A DNA stretch of 64,000 nt from Novosphingobium piscinae (GCF_014230355.1 NZ_JACLAX010000013.1:1-64000), one strand, 5' to 3'; positions 16,395 to 25,819 are shown, counted from the first letter of the stretch. Program-made: numbers and translations. The notes: generated from the sequence alone by a model not told the origin.

Positions 16395-17248
16395 AGCGGG
16401 GTGAAGTCCAGTCCGATATCGGCCGCAGGGGCACTCTGCGTCAGGCGGCCGACCGAGACATAGGTTACGCCGGTGGCGGCAATCGCCGCGATCGTGTCAA
16501 GCCTGACCCCGCCCGATGCCTCGCAGGGGACACGCCCGGCGACCAGCGCGACCGCCGCGCGCAGCTGGTCCGGCGCCATGTTGTCGAGCAGGAGGTGGGT
16601 GGCGCCGGCCTCCAGCGCCGGCTCGATCTGGTCGAGCCGGTCGACCTCGCAGATGATGCTGGTCACCCCCGCGGCCTTGGCCCGCGCCACGGCAGGGCCG
16701 ACCCCGCCGGCCACGGCGACGTGGTTGTCCTTGATCATCGCCGCGTCCCACAGGCCAAGTCGATGGTTGCGCGCGCCGCCGGTACGCGTCGCATACTTCT
16801 CGAGATGGCGCAGGCCGGGAAGCGTCTTGCGGGTGTCCAGCAGGATCGCGTGGCCCGCCATGGCGGCGACATAGTCGCTGGTCATGGTCGCGATGCCGGA
16901 GAGGTGCTGGACCGTGTTGAGCGCCGCGCGCTCGGCGGTGAGCAGGGCGCGGGCATTGCCGGCCAGGCGCAGCAGGTCGGTGCCGGCGGCAACGCGGGCG
17001 CCCTCGGGATGGAGGATCTTGATCTCCACCGCCGGATCGAGCCGGCGAAAGAAGGCCGCCGCGATCGGCAGACCGCAAACCACGATCGCATCGCGGCTGT
17101 CCATCACCCCGGCAAACCGCGCCTCGGCGGGAATCACGCTTTCGCTGGTGACGTCGCGCCCGCCGCCGGGCCAGCCCTCGCCCAGATCCTCGGCCAGCGT
17201 GGCGGTGACGAAGGCGTCGAGATCGAAGCCGGGGATAGCGGGGTCCAT
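16391..17248 (-). CDS. nadC: Nicotinate-nucleotide pyrophosphorylase (carboxylating)
   Basis: Quinolinate phosphoribosyltransferase (285 residues) turns quinolinate and PRPP into nicotinate mononucleotide, CO2 and PPi, in de novo NAD synthesis. Family motifs are clear: AEDLGEGWPGGGRDVTSE at the N terminus, ERAALNTVQHLSGIAT, LDTRKTLPGLRHLEKYA, GGARNHRLGLWDAAMIKDNH and EASGGV near the end. The start at 17248 gives the standard N terminus; the open frame extends about 46 codons upstream without family character. nadA and nadB are not in the window. It precedes the RNase T2 gene with a 4-base overlap. Confidence 0.96.
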   Translation of the reverse strand: MDPAIPGFDLDAFVTATLAEDLGEGWPGGGRDVTSESVIPAEARFAGVMDSRDAIVVCGLPIAAAFFRRLDPAVEIKILHPEGARVAAGTDLLRLAGNARALLTAERAALNTVQHLSGIATMTSDYVAAMAGHAILLDTRKTLPGLRHLEKYATRTGGARNHRLGLWDAAMIKDNHVAVAGGVGPAVARAKAAGVTSIICEVDRLDQIEPALEAGATHLLLDNMAPDQLRAAVALVAGRVPCEASGGVRLDTIAAIAATGVTYVSVGRLTQSAPAADIGLDFTPL

Positions 17249-17304
17249 GACTGCGCGTTTCGCCGAGGTCGGCGCGGAGCGCAAGGGGGCGCAATCCGGC
17301 CGGC

Positions 17305-18114
17305 TCAGTGCACGAAGCGCGCCACCACGTCGCGATACGAGCGGCTGACCTTCACCTGGGCGCCGCTGTCGAGCACCAGGAAGCATTCGCCGTTGGTGTG
17401 CGGCTTGACCTGACGGACCTGGTTGAGGTTGACGATGGTCGAGCGGTGGACCCGCTGGAACACGCGCGGATCAAGCCGCCGCTCAAGGTCCTTCATGGTC
17501 TCGCGCAGGATCAGCGAATTGTCCGCGGTCCGGATGCACATGTAGTCGCCCGCGGCCTCGATATGCTCGATCGAATCGACATCGACCCGGAAGATCTGTC
17601 CGCGGTCCTTGATGTTGATGAGCTTTTCATAGCGCCCTGCGCCATGGCCGCCTTCGCCCGCGGCCTCGTCCTCCATCGTGTCGATCGCGTCGGGGGCAAC
17701 TTCGGCCAGCACGCTCTTGAGCTTCTCGGCCTCCTCTGCGCTGCGCTTCTCGGCCAGGCGGGTGCGAACGCGCTCGAGCGTGTCGGCCAGCTTGTCCTCG
17801 TCGACCGGCTTCATCAGGTAGTTGACGGCGTTGGCCTCGAAAGCGCGGACCGCGTGTTCCTGGTAGGCGGTGACAAAGACGAACAGCGGCGGCTCAATCT
17901 CCATCACTCCCTTGACCACCGAGAACCCGTCGAACCCGGGCATCTGGATGTCGAGGAAGACGAGATCGGGCTTCTCGGTCTTGATCTTGCGGATCGCCTC
18001 GCGGCCGTTCGAGCAGGTGTCGATGATCTCCACGTCGGGGAACCGGGCCAGCCGCAGCTGGAGCCCCTGGATCGCGAGTTTCTCGTCATCGACAAGGATG
18101 GTGCGAATGGTCAT
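17305..18114 (-). CDS. LytTR-family response regulator
   Basis: A 269-residue response regulator: a CheY-like receiver (about 1-120) with the acidic pair Asp9/Asp10, phosphoacceptor Asp55 (FLDIQMPG) and conserved Lys in MKPVDE; an acidic linker; and a C-terminal LytTR DNA-binding domain (about 165-269) with FQRVHRSTIVNLNQV and VKVSRSYRDVV. It should bind DNA as a dimer after phosphorylation by the neighbouring LytS-type kinase, from which it is separated by 89 bases. The ATG at 18114 has AAAGG about 7 bases upstream and is preferred to a TTG two codons earlier. Target genes are unknown. Confidence 0.93.
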   Translation of the reverse strand: MTIRTILVDDEKLAIQGLQLRLARFPDVEIIDTCSNGREAIRKIKTEKPDLVFLDIQMPGFDGFSVVKGVMEIEPPLFVFVTAYQEHAVRAFEANAVNYLMKPVDEDKLADTLERVRTRLAEKRSAEEAEKLKSVLAEVAPDAIDTMEDEAAGEGGHGAGRYEKLINIKDRGQIFRVDVDSIEHIEAAGDYMCIRTADNSLILRETMKDLERRLDPRVFQRVHRSTIVNLNQVRQVKPHTNGECFLVLDSGAQVKVSRSYRDVVARFVH

Positions 18115-18203
18115 GGTCAAGCCTTTGTTGCCTTCTGTGCGCTGCAGCCAGGCGGGGGACGGTGCACGGCTTGCGGTTCATACGGGCGGGCGTGCGATTG
18201 GTT

Positions 18204-19364
18204 TCAGCCGGTCGCAACGGCGATGCGGGCCGTGGCAGCCACATCCCCGCCGCCTTCGCGGCGCTCAAACGGGATCTCGATGACGACGGCGAAACCGCCC
18301 TCGGGTGAATCCATGATCTCGAACCGGTGGCTTTCGCCATAGGCCTGGATCAGCCGGTCGCGGATGTTCGCGAGGCCCACACCGGTGGATACGGTTTCGC
18401 CGCCATCGAAGGTCACGCCCGAGAGCCTGTTGTCGGTGGCGCCGTTTTGCAATCCCGGACCGGTGTCAGAGACGGTGATGCGAAGCATGGCCCCGATGAG
18501 CTGCGTGGCGATGGTGATTTCGGCGCCGCTTTCCTGCGGGCTGACCGCGTACTTGATCGCGTTCTCCACCAGCGGCTGGAGCAGCAGCGAGGGCAGTAGG
18601 GCCGGCCGGGTCGGCTCGTCGATGTGGAAGGTGGTGCGCAGCCGCTCCTCGAAGCGCATCCGCTCGATGTCGAGATAGAGCTGCAGGGTCTCCACCTCCT
18701 GCGCCACGGTGACCCGGCCGCTGGGCTCGTTGATCAGGGTATAGCGCAGGAAGGCCGACAGCCGGGTGAGCATGGCATTGGCCGGCTCGGTCTGCTTGAG
18801 CAGGACCAGGGTGGAGATCGAGTTGAGCGTGTTGAACAGGAAATGCGGGTTGAGCTGGTAGCGCAGCATCGCCAGCTGGGCCTGGGTGGCCTGGTTCTCG
18901 AGCCGGATCAGCTGATCGTTCTGCTCCTCGATCTGGAGGTAGAAGTTGATCGCGTAGTACAGCGCCGACCAGGCTCCCAGCAGGGTCAGGTCGAGATAGA
19001 ACACGCCGATCAGCAGCTGGGCGAAGCTGGCCGCGCTCTCGGGGCGGTAAAGCCCGATCACCCAGGCATCGATGAAGGCATAGAGTGTCACCGCCAGCGG
19101 CACGACCAGCGCGGTGACCCCCCAGGTGATCAGCGCCCGGCGGGCGATCAGCTGGCGGTAGATGACCGACAGGATCAGCGAGATCGAGAAGCCGGTGATC
19201 GTGGCGATCAGCACCAGCACGAGGAACGACAGAGGCTGGCCATTGGCGATGCTCGACATCGCGCGGAGCAGGAAAGCCCCGCCCCAGCCGACGGCCTGGA
19301 GCCGCCAGAAGGCCTGGTTCTTGTTCGCGAAGAACGGGGTCGGGCGGAACGGCAGGACGGCCAT
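18204..19364 (-). CDS. LytS-type sensor histidine kinase
   Basis: A 386-residue membrane kinase of the LytS/YehU class (His_kinase plus HATPase). The N-terminal 140 residues hold about four hydrophobic segments (for example PLSFLVLVLIATITGFSISL), without a recognisable ligand domain. The phosphoacceptor box is LRYQLNPHFLFNTLNSIS, and the ATP lid has LLLQPLVENAIKYAV and DTGPGL. It should autophosphorylate and pass phosphate to the LytTR regulator encoded just downstream, forming an operon. An ATG at 19364 follows a GTG by one codon; either could start. The signal sensed is unknown. Confidence 0.93.
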   Translation of the reverse strand: MAVLPFRPTPFFANKNQAFWRLQAVGWGGAFLLRAMSSIANGQPLSFLVLVLIATITGFSISLILSVIYRQLIARRALITWGVTALVVPLAVTLYAFIDAWVIGLYRPESAASFAQLLIGVFYLDLTLLGAWSALYYAINFYLQIEEQNDQLIRLENQATQAQLAMLRYQLNPHFLFNTLNSISTLVLLKQTEPANAMLTRLSAFLRYTLINEPSGRVTVAQEVETLQLYLDIERMRFEERLRTTFHIDEPTRPALLPSLLLQPLVENAIKYAVSPQESGAEITIATQLIGAMLRITVSDTGPGLQNGATDNRLSGVTFDGGETVSTGVGLANIRDRLIQAYGESHRFEIMDSPEGGFAVVIEIPFERREGGGDVAATARIAVATG

Positions 19365-19428
19365 CACCGCAACCTAGTATCCCCCGCCGGACAACTCAAT
19401 GCGTTGCGCCGGGGGGCAGGGCGCACGG

Positions 19429-20196
19429 TCAGCTGCGGGCCTGGGCGATCGCCGCGCCGAGCGCCTCACGGCCGATCGCGCCGCTTTCGGCAAGGTCACC
19501 GATCACCCAGCTCGGCGTGCCGCTGAAGCCGAGCTGGCGGGCCAGTTCGAGGTTGCGGTCGAGTTCGGCCTGGGTCTCGGGTGCGGCGATGGTCTGGCGC
19601 GCGCGCGCGGGATCGATCCCGGCGGCCCGGGCGGCGGCGGCGATCGTTTGCGCGGTGGGTCGCCCGGCGGCGAACATCGCCTTGTGGAAGGCGGCATAGC
19701 GCCCCTGGGCCGCGGCGGCGAGCGCCATGCGCGCGGCATCGGCGCTCTCGGGCGTGAGGATCGGCATCTCGCGCACCACCACCTTGAGGTCGGGATTGGC
19801 CGCGATCAGCGCTTCGACATCGGCCACGCTGCCACGGCAGTAGCCGCAGGCATAGTCGGTGAACTCGACCATCACCACCTTGCCGGCCGGATTGCCGAGG
19901 ACGGCCCCGGGATGAGCGCGCTCCACCGCACCGCGCACCGCGCCCAGCCGGTCGGCCGTGGCGCGGCGCTCGAGCGCCTCCATCGCCTTGGGCAGGACCT
20001 CGGGATGGGCCATCAGGTAATCGTGGACGACCTGCTCGATCGCCGCGCGGTCGGCCGTGGCGAGCCTGGCGGCGGGATCGGCGCGCAGCCGGCGGGCCTC
20101 CCAGTACCAGCCGCCCAGCGCACCGAGGGCAGCGCAGGCCAGCGCGATGAGCAGGATGGGGGCGGCGGCACGCAAGCGGGTGGCGGGATCGCTCAT
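19429..20196 (-). CDS. DsbA-family thioredoxin-fold protein
   Basis: A 255-residue membrane-anchored thiol oxidoreductase of the DsbA/DSBA-oxidoreductase type. One transmembrane anchor (about 12-30) is followed by a helical linker with the pattern HDYLMAHPEVLPKAMEAL found in ScsC/BdbD-like proteins, then a thioredoxin fold with CGYC (residues 117-120). The cis-Pro loop reads GTPSWVIGD. It should act in the periplasm, making or shuffling disulfides in exported proteins. The start at 20196 was chosen because it gives a normal anchor; the upstream frame overlaps nothing recognisable. It lies 46 bases downstream of the M48 protease gene and is probably cotranscribed. Confidence 0.9.
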   Translation of the reverse strand: MSDPATRLRAAAPILLIALACAALGALGGWYWEARRLRADPAARLATADRAAIEQVVHDYLMAHPEVLPKAMEALERRATADRLGAVRGAVERAHPGAVLGNPAGKVVMVEFTDYACGYCRGSVADVEALIAANPDLKVVVREMPILTPESADAARMALAAAAQGRYAAFHKAMFAAGRPTAQTIAAAARAAGIDPARARQTIAAPETQAELDRNLELARQLGFSGTPSWVIGDLAESGAIGREALGAAIAQARS

Positions 20197-20242
20197 CGCC
20201 CGGGGCCTAACGCAGACCGCCCGCACATGCCACCCCTCCCGT

Positions 20243-21718
20243 TCAACGGCGACGGCGCGCCTGCTCCAGCGCCGCGCGCGACTGCAAGGCGATGTCCTGC
20301 GCGCGCAGCCAGTCGGGGGTGCCACGGGTCAGGCCATCGCTGGCGGCCTCGGCGCTGCTCAGCGCCTGGGGCCAGGCCCCGCGCATCGCCTGCATCTCGG
20401 CACTGGCGAGGCGCGCCCGCGGCAGATCGCCGGTCTGGCTGTAGATCTGCCCAAGCTGATACCAGGCATCGGGGTTCTCGCGATCGCGCGCCACCGCCGC
20501 GCGCAGCACCCGCGCAGCTTCGGCGAGGTGGGCGGCATCCTCGGTGGCGACCAGGGCATGGCCGAAGGTGGTGGCGATCAGCGGCTGGTTGCCGGTCAGG
20601 TCGGTGGCACGGCGCAGCGGCCCCAGCGCCTCGGCGGGCTTGCCCGCCTCGGTCAGGATCTGGCCCTTGAGCTCGAGGAAATAGGGATCGTTCGGCGCCT
20701 CGGCGAGCAGCGCGTCGACCTCGGCGAGCGCCTTGTCGAGATAGGCCTCCTTGTGCCAGGCATAGGCCCGGGCATAGCGCGCCGGGACCGAGGTGTCGCT
20801 GGCGGGGTAGGCCGCATGGGTCTGCTGGGGCTCGGACAGGTAGCCGAACAGCTTGGCCTTGGCGCGGCGGAAGCGTGCCTCGAGTTGGGGATCGCTGGGC
20901 CGGGTCCAGGCCGGGTCCTTCTGGTAGACCTCGAGCAGGGTGGCGATACGGTCGCCCTCGAGCGGGTGGGTAGACATGAACGGGTCCATGTCGGCCTGGC
21001 TGTAGCCGCGCCGGTAGCCCTCCTGCTCAAGCTTCTTGAAGAATTCGAGCGAACCGCGCCCGCTGATCCCGGCGGCCGAAAGATAGGCCGCGCCGGCGGC
21101 ATCGGCCTGCGATTCCTGCGCCCGACTGAACGCCAGGTACTTGCCCATGGCCGCACTCTGCCCGGCCATCACCGCAGCCATCGCCGCCTCGCCGCCGCCG
21201 GCCACCGCCGCCGCGGCGCCCAGCAGCAGCGACAGGATGCTGATGTTTCCCGCGGCCTTGGCACCCTGCTCGCCGGTGATCGCATGGCCGCCGGTGATGT
21301 GGCCAAGTTCGTGCGCGATCACCCCCTGGACCTGATTGGCGGTGTCGGCCGTGTTGATCAGCCCGGCGTTGAGATAGACCACCTGCCCGTTCATGACGAA
21401 GGCGTTGATCGACATGTCGCCGACCAGCACCACATCGACATTGCGGGGATCGAGCCCGGCCGCCTTGACCAGCGGGGCGCTCATGTCGCGCAGCAGGGTC
21501 TCGGTTTCGGCATCGCGCAGGATCGACTGGGCCCGGGCCTGCTGCCAGGGCAGCAGCAGCGCCAGCAGGACCATCGTCCAGCACCGCAGGCGATCTCGGA
21601 GCGGGCCACCATATGGCCGGTTGCGCGCCGACGACGACGATTCGCGGAGGCGGGCCGGGACAGACATTGTCGCCGGACTTTGCGGGCAACGGCTGAACCG
21701 GGGATGAAAGCGGGCCAT
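20243..21718 (-). CDS. M48 zinc metalloprotease with TPR region (BepA-like)
   Basis: Up to 491 residues: a signal peptide (core MVLLALLLPWQQARAQ), an M48 protease domain with the zinc motif HELGH (136-140) and downstream HPLEGDRI, and a C-terminal TPR region. This layout is that of periplasmic BepA/YfgC, which helps assemble or degrade outer-membrane beta-barrel proteins such as LptD. The first ATG (21718) has AGGA about 10 bases upstream; later starts at 21667 and 21574 lack one, but the first implies a long basic region before the signal core. It pairs with the DsbA-like gene downstream, which fits a role in envelope protein quality control. Confidence 0.88.
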   Translation of the reverse strand: MARFHPRFSRCPQSPATMSVPARLRESSSSARNRPYGGPLRDRLRCWTMVLLALLLPWQQARAQSILRDAETETLLRDMSAPLVKAAGLDPRNVDVVLVGDMSINAFVMNGQVVYLNAGLINTADTANQVQGVIAHELGHITGGHAITGEQGAKAAGNISILSLLLGAAAAVAGGGEAAMAAVMAGQSAAMGKYLAFSRAQESQADAAGAAYLSAAGISGRGSLEFFKKLEQEGYRRGYSQADMDPFMSTHPLEGDRIATLLEVYQKDPAWTRPSDPQLEARFRRAKAKLFGYLSEPQQTHAAYPASDTSVPARYARAYAWHKEAYLDKALAEVDALLAEAPNDPYFLELKGQILTEAGKPAEALGPLRRATDLTGNQPLIATTFGHALVATEDAAHLAEAARVLRAAVARDRENPDAWYQLGQIYSQTGDLPRARLASAEMQAMRGAWPQALSSAEAASDGLTRGTPDWLRAQDIALQSRAALEQARRRR

Positions 21719-21809
21719 GACGGCCAGTCCTATCCGGCTTGCGAGCCCGGCGCCACTGCTTCGACGGGCAGGCCGGGTGGGTCAGCCTGGCAGGCAGGCG
21801 ACGAGGCGG

Positions 21810-23159
21810 TCAGCCGAGCAGCTGGCGCGCCGCACGCTCGAGCAGGACGGCATCGTCCGCCACCTCGCCCAGCAGCACCACGCCCTCGGCGGTGCGGCGC
21901 GCGAGGACAAGGGTAAACTCGTCGCCATCCGCCGGCAGCGCGGTCAGGGGGCGGGTCGGCAGATCGCGCAGCCGTGCGGCCAGCGCCGCGCGGGCAGGTT
22001 GCGTCCGACCGGGCTTGCCGCTCTGCGTGCGGCGGAACTCGCGTTCGGCCTGGAGCACGCCCTTGAGGCCCCCCGGGACGGCAGCGAGATGGGCGGCCAG
22101 CTGGCCGGCGGGCAGGCCGGTGCGCTGGGCATAGCCGATCACGGTGGCATACTCGGTCAGGCGGGTCTTGTCGTAGGTCGCGCCGAAGACGAGCTTGACC
22201 ACCGGCAGCAGCGGCGCGCGCGCCTGCATGGTGAGGCCGGCGTCGGCGACCAGCTCGGCGAATTCGTCCGGTCGATCCAGCGCGGCCAGGGCAAAGTCGT
22301 GCGCCCGGCCGATCGCGGCATAGAGCGCATGCCGGCTGCGATCCTCCGAACCCTGGGCCGCCTTGGCAAGGTCGCGTGCGGCGGCGAGCAGGTCGGCGAG
22401 GCCGAGCAGGCCATCGTCGGTCTCGGCCGGATCGGCCAGCACGGTCAGTTCCAGTGGCTCCTCTTGGTCCAGCGGCTCGGCTGGGCCATCGGCCCAGGCG
22501 GCCAGGCCAGTGGCATCGTGGGCAGGGCCAGGGGTGCTGCGCGAATCGATCCGCAGCGCCTGGTCGATGGCCAGCATCAGCTCGTCGGTGGTCTGCTGGT
22601 CGGCGAGTTCCTTCCAGTTGATCACACCATAGATCAGGTCGACCCGATCGGCCGCAAGGCTGGCCGAGAAGGGCAGGAGAATGCCGCGGTAAAGCAGGGT
22701 GCGGCCGCGCTGGTTAACGAATTCGGCCTCGAACCCGATCGGCGCGGCATTGGCGATGATCTGCAGGTAATGATCGGTGATGCGGGAGGCGAGCGAACGC
22801 CCTGGCACGTCGGACAGGCGGCCGACGTTGTGCGGATCGCAGCCGGATTCCTCGGCCAACGCGCTGCCAAGGTAGCGGATCACCGGATCCTCGATCCCAC
22901 CCGACACGTCAATCAGCACCGAATGGGGATCGAAGTCAGGAAGGCTGCCGGTTTCGAGATCGGCAATCAGCGGGAAATTGCGATCGCCGAGCAGGCTGGC
23001 CCAGTGGTTGTAGGCGCGCACCTGCATGCGGCGATCGTCCTGTCCGATCACCGGCGGCAAGGTTTCGTGGCCGATGTCGTCCTCCCGAGGATCGTAGAAC
23101 TCGGTCTCCAGGTGGTCCGGGTCGGACATCCCGCCCCACGGCCCGCGCAACGTATCCAT
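21810..23159 (-). CDS. PAS-domain protein (PAS_5 type)
   Basis: A 449-residue soluble protein. Residues 40-220 or so match the alphaproteobacterial PAS_5 domain: WASLLGDRNFPLIADLET, VLIDVSGGIEDPVIRYLG and RVDLIYGVINWKELA. The rest is Ala-rich with no recognised domain or kinase/GGDEF output, so it may be a sensor acting through protein contacts. The first part includes a likely unstructured acidic stretch. The ATG at 23159 has AGGGGA eight bases upstream. Three further in-frame ATGs (23204, 23180, 23129) are possible starts. It is downstream of the MFS gene on the same strand, 104 bases away. Ligand and output are unknown. Confidence 0.8.
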   Translation of the reverse strand: MDTLRGPWGGMSDPDHLETEFYDPREDDIGHETLPPVIGQDDRRMQVRAYNHWASLLGDRNFPLIADLETGSLPDFDPHSVLIDVSGGIEDPVIRYLGSALAEESGCDPHNVGRLSDVPGRSLASRITDHYLQIIANAAPIGFEAEFVNQRGRTLLYRGILLPFSASLAADRVDLIYGVINWKELADQQTTDELMLAIDQALRIDSRSTPGPAHDATGLAAWADGPAEPLDQEEPLELTVLADPAETDDGLLGLADLLAAARDLAKAAQGSEDRSRHALYAAIGRAHDFALAALDRPDEFAELVADAGLTMQARAPLLPVVKLVFGATYDKTRLTEYATVIGYAQRTGLPAGQLAAHLAAVPGGLKGVLQAEREFRRTQSGKPGRTQPARAALAARLRDLPTRPLTALPADGDEFTLVLARRTAEGVVLLGEVADDAVLLERAARQLLG

Positions 23160-23263
23160 CCGAACAGTCCCCTGCTGCATCTGGCGGGGAGATTGCCCAA
23201 GCATGGTGGACAAATGGTTAAGTTGCGCCGAAACCCGCGCAACTTCGCGCGCGACCAGGGAGG

Positions 23264-24538
23264 TCAGCGCGCCAGGACCACCCCTTCGCCGGGGCGTGGC
23301 AAGGGCGCGACCAGCCCGAGCAGCACAGTCGCTGCCAGCAGGAAGGCAGCGGCGAGGCCAAGCGCGACCGCGCTCGACGTGAGGTCGGCAAGCCAGCCCC
23401 ACAGCCCGGCGCCGATCGCCATGCCGCCGAAGCTGACCGACTGGTAGATCGCCATGCACCGCCCTAGAATGGCCTCGGGCGACCGCAGCTGCATGGCGAC
23501 GTTGATCGTGGTGAAGCAGAACGTGAAGGCCACCCCGCCGAGCACGATGAACGGGAACAGCACGGCGGCCTGGGCGATCAGGGCCAGCGCCAGCATGCTG
23601 GCAGCGTAGATCACCGCGCCGACCCGCACCACCGCCTCGGCCCCGATCGACCGCCGCAGGCGGGTGACCACCAGCGCACCGAGGATCGACCCCAGCCCGA
23701 AGGCCGCGAGCAGCAGCCCGAACAGGGTCTCGTCGGCCGCGAGATTGTCGCGGATCACCGCCGGCAGAAGCGATTGCAGCGCTGATCCCCCGATCCCCAC
23801 GCAAAGCCCGCGCAGCAGGATGCGGCGGACCGGCCCCGAACCGGCGCAAAAGGCCAGGCCGACGCGGATCGAAGGCAAAATCGCGCGGCGCGCAGGCGCC
23901 GGCAGGCCGGGGCGCCAACGCAGCAACACGAAGATGAGCGCGAGGTAGCTGACCGCGTTGAGCCCGAAGGCAGCGGTTACCCCGATCGTCGCCACCAGCA
24001 CCCCGCCCAGCGCCGGGCCGATGCTTCGCGCAAGGTTGAGCGCCACGGTGTTGAGGGCGATCGCCTGCGGCAGGTCGCGCGGGCCAACCTGCGCACGGAC
24101 CGAGGCCTGCCAGGCCGGGGCGTTGAGCGCCGTACCCGTGCCCACCGCGAGAGTGAAGGCGATCAGGCCGTAGGGGCCGAGCAGCCCGGTCGCGCTGAAC
24201 GCGGCCAAGGCGGCCGAGCACAGCAGCATGGCGCTCTGCGCGGCGAGCATCACCCGGCGTCGGTCGTAGTTGTCCGCGATGGCTCCGGCAAAGACGCCGA
24301 CCAAGAGGATCGGCGCGGTGGCCGAGGCCTGGATCGCGGCGATCAGCGTGTGCGAGCGGGTCAGTTCGGTCATCAGCCAGGCTGCCGCGATCGACTGGAT
24401 CATCGAGCCGAGCTGCGACAGCAGGTTGGCGGTCCAGATCGCGCGGAAGGCAGGATAGCGCAGGGGGGCGAAGGTCCCGACCGGCGTGGGCGCGGCGAAA
24501 GCGGCTGCCGGTTCGGTTCGGTCGCGCAGATCGGCCAT
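23264..24538 (-). CDS. MFS transporter, EntS/MFS_3 type
   Basis: A 424-residue permease with about twelve transmembrane segments. It shows features of the MFS_3 (enterobactin-exporter-like) group: N-terminal FRAIWTANLLSQLGSMIQSIA, the loop-2 motif DNYDRRRVMLAAQ, and LNAPAWQASV between helices 4 and 5. It probably uses the proton gradient to export a small molecule; the substrate is unknown. No siderophore synthesis genes are seen nearby. The start at 24538 (MADLRD) gives the usual short cytoplasmic N terminus; an upstream start 18 codons earlier is less likely. Confidence 0.88.
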   Translation of the reverse strand: MADLRDRTEPAAAFAAPTPVGTFAPLRYPAFRAIWTANLLSQLGSMIQSIAAAWLMTELTRSHTLIAAIQASATAPILLVGVFAGAIADNYDRRRVMLAAQSAMLLCSAALAAFSATGLLGPYGLIAFTLAVGTGTALNAPAWQASVRAQVGPRDLPQAIALNTVALNLARSIGPALGGVLVATIGVTAAFGLNAVSYLALIFVLLRWRPGLPAPARRAILPSIRVGLAFCAGSGPVRRILLRGLCVGIGGSALQSLLPAVIRDNLAADETLFGLLLAAFGLGSILGALVVTRLRRSIGAEAVVRVGAVIYAASMLALALIAQAAVLFPFIVLGGVAFTFCFTTINVAMQLRSPEAILGRCMAIYQSVSFGGMAIGAGLWGWLADLTSSAVALGLAAAFLLAATVLLGLVAPLPRPGEGVVLAR

Positions 24539-24601
24539 GGCTGTTCCGTGGCCCCCGCAAACCGCGCGGTCAAGCGGTCCACCCGCCTGCACCGCGCCGG
24601 A

Positions 24602-25093
24602 TCAGAAGATGTAGCGCACCCGTACGGTCTGGCGCACCGGCCCGTCGGTCACGGCGAAGGCAGCGGCGGAGAACCGCGGCGGACCGAAGCGCACCTTGGC
24701 ATCGCGCGAGAAGCCGAAGCCCTCGCGCGGGACCATCAGCGCCGTGTCGATCCGGCCGTTGGCGTTCTCGTCGTGGATCAGCGCGAAGGCATAGGTGCCC
24801 GGCGGAACCTTGCCGAAATCCAGCAGCACCTGGCCCGGTGCGGCTGGCACCTCAAGCTTGTGAGCCTGGGGATCGTCCTTGCAGTTCGGAAACAGCGCGA
24901 CATTGGTGGTCAGGCAGGCCCGCACCAGTCCGCGCCCGTTGCGCAAACCGCTGACCATCACGCTGACGTCCTGCCCGGCCGGGGCCACGCCGCCGAGCAC
25001 GACCCCCGCCGCGCCGAGGCTCAGGGCTGCGACAGGCCGCGATCGGTCCCGCACAGTCGATCCCAGACGCGAAAGTAGAGGCCGTAATTGCAT
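24602..25093 (-). CDS. DUF2141 domain protein, exported
   Basis: Up to 163 residues. After a signal-like stretch (PVAALSLGAAGVVLGGVAPA) lies a DUF2141 domain, an immunoglobulin-like fold of unknown function: VMVSGLRNGRGLVRACL at its start, FGKVPPGTYAFALIHDENAN and GRIDTALMVPREGFGFSRD. It should be periplasmic. The first start overlaps the end of the hydroxylase gene by 73 bases. A GTG at 25054, preceded by GGGA, cuts the overlap to 34 bases and gives a normal signal peptide (MRDRSRPVAALS), so it may be the real start. The overlap with the upstream gene suggests one transcript and coupled translation. Confidence 0.82.
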   Translation of the reverse strand: MQLRPLLSRLGSTVRDRSRPVAALSLGAAGVVLGGVAPAGQDVSVMVSGLRNGRGLVRACLTTNVALFPNCKDDPQAHKLEVPAAPGQVLLDFGKVPPGTYAFALIHDENANGRIDTALMVPREGFGFSRDAKVRFGPPRFSAAAFAVTDGPVRQTVRVRYIF

Positions 25094-25770
25094 GAATAGA
25101 GCTCATGATGGCGATGGTGGTGGCTGGCGGTTATCAGCCAACCTCCCAACCGGGAATGAACGAGCCCATGCGGAAACAGCTCCCATCCCATGTGATTGGT
25201 CACGCCCATCACCGTCATGATGGTGAGCACCACCCCCAGGACGGCGACGTGGACCGGGATCAACAACACCAGCACGGGGATCACCACCGCCCCGGTCAGC
25301 GCCTCGATCGGGTGGAAGCTCATCGCCGCCCAGGCGGTCGGAGGCCGGCTGGCATGGTGCACGGCATGGGCCAGACGGAACCAGCGCGGACGGTGCATCA
25401 GGCGATGGGTCCAGTAGAACCAGGTATCGTGCGCAAAGAGGTACAGCAGCAACGACACCGGCAGGTACCACAGGGGCCAGGCATCCCATTCGGCATAGAT
25501 CCGGGTCCAGCCATAGGTCTGCCACCCCCAGGCGACCAGCCCGGCAGGAATCCCGTAGATCACCGCAGAGAGCAGCGACCAGCCGATTTCGCCGCGGATC
25601 TGGCGGCCCAGGCCGCCATAGAGCCCGGGGCGGACCCGCGCCGTCGCCAGCGCGAAACCGCCGCTGGCGAGCAGGTAGCGCAGCGCCACGATGGCGGTCA
25701 TCGCCAGGGCCGCGCCGCCGGCGGCCGCGGCGGTGGTGAGCATCATGGTCGCTTCCATCGTCGCCGCCAT
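25021..25770 (-). CDS. Fatty acid hydroxylase / sterol desaturase family
   Basis: A 249-residue integral membrane di-iron enzyme. The histidine clusters are typical: HDTWFYWTHRLMH, HAVHH and HHHRHH, spread between about four to six hydrophobic segments. Members hydroxylate or desaturate lipids, sterols or carotenoids; the substrate here is not known. The C-terminal half carries NHMGWELFP and NYGLYFRVWDRLCGT, which are also family features. It overlaps the DUF2141 gene that follows. The first Met is followed by a second (MEATMMLTT) that is equally likely. Confidence 0.88.
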   Translation of the reverse strand: MAATMEATMMLTTAAAAGGAALAMTAIVALRYLLASGGFALATARVRPGLYGGLGRQIRGEIGWSLLSAVIYGIPAGLVAWGWQTYGWTRIYAEWDAWPLWYLPVSLLLYLFAHDTWFYWTHRLMHRPRWFRLAHAVHHASRPPTAWAAMSFHPIEALTGAVVIPVLVLLIPVHVAVLGVVLTIMTVMGVTNHMGWELFPHGLVHSRLGGWLITASHHHRHHELYSCNYGLYFRVWDRLCGTDRGLSQP

Positions 25771-25819
25771 GCCCGAATCCGCCGCAAAAGGCCATCCCGT
25801 TGCCCGAGGGTCCAGCGGG

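Noticed and set aside
21810..24560. A single 916-codon frame covering the PAS protein and the MFS gene
   Set aside because: Only the C-terminal part is the PAS protein; upstream of it the frame is a shadow of the MFS gene, which is in another frame.
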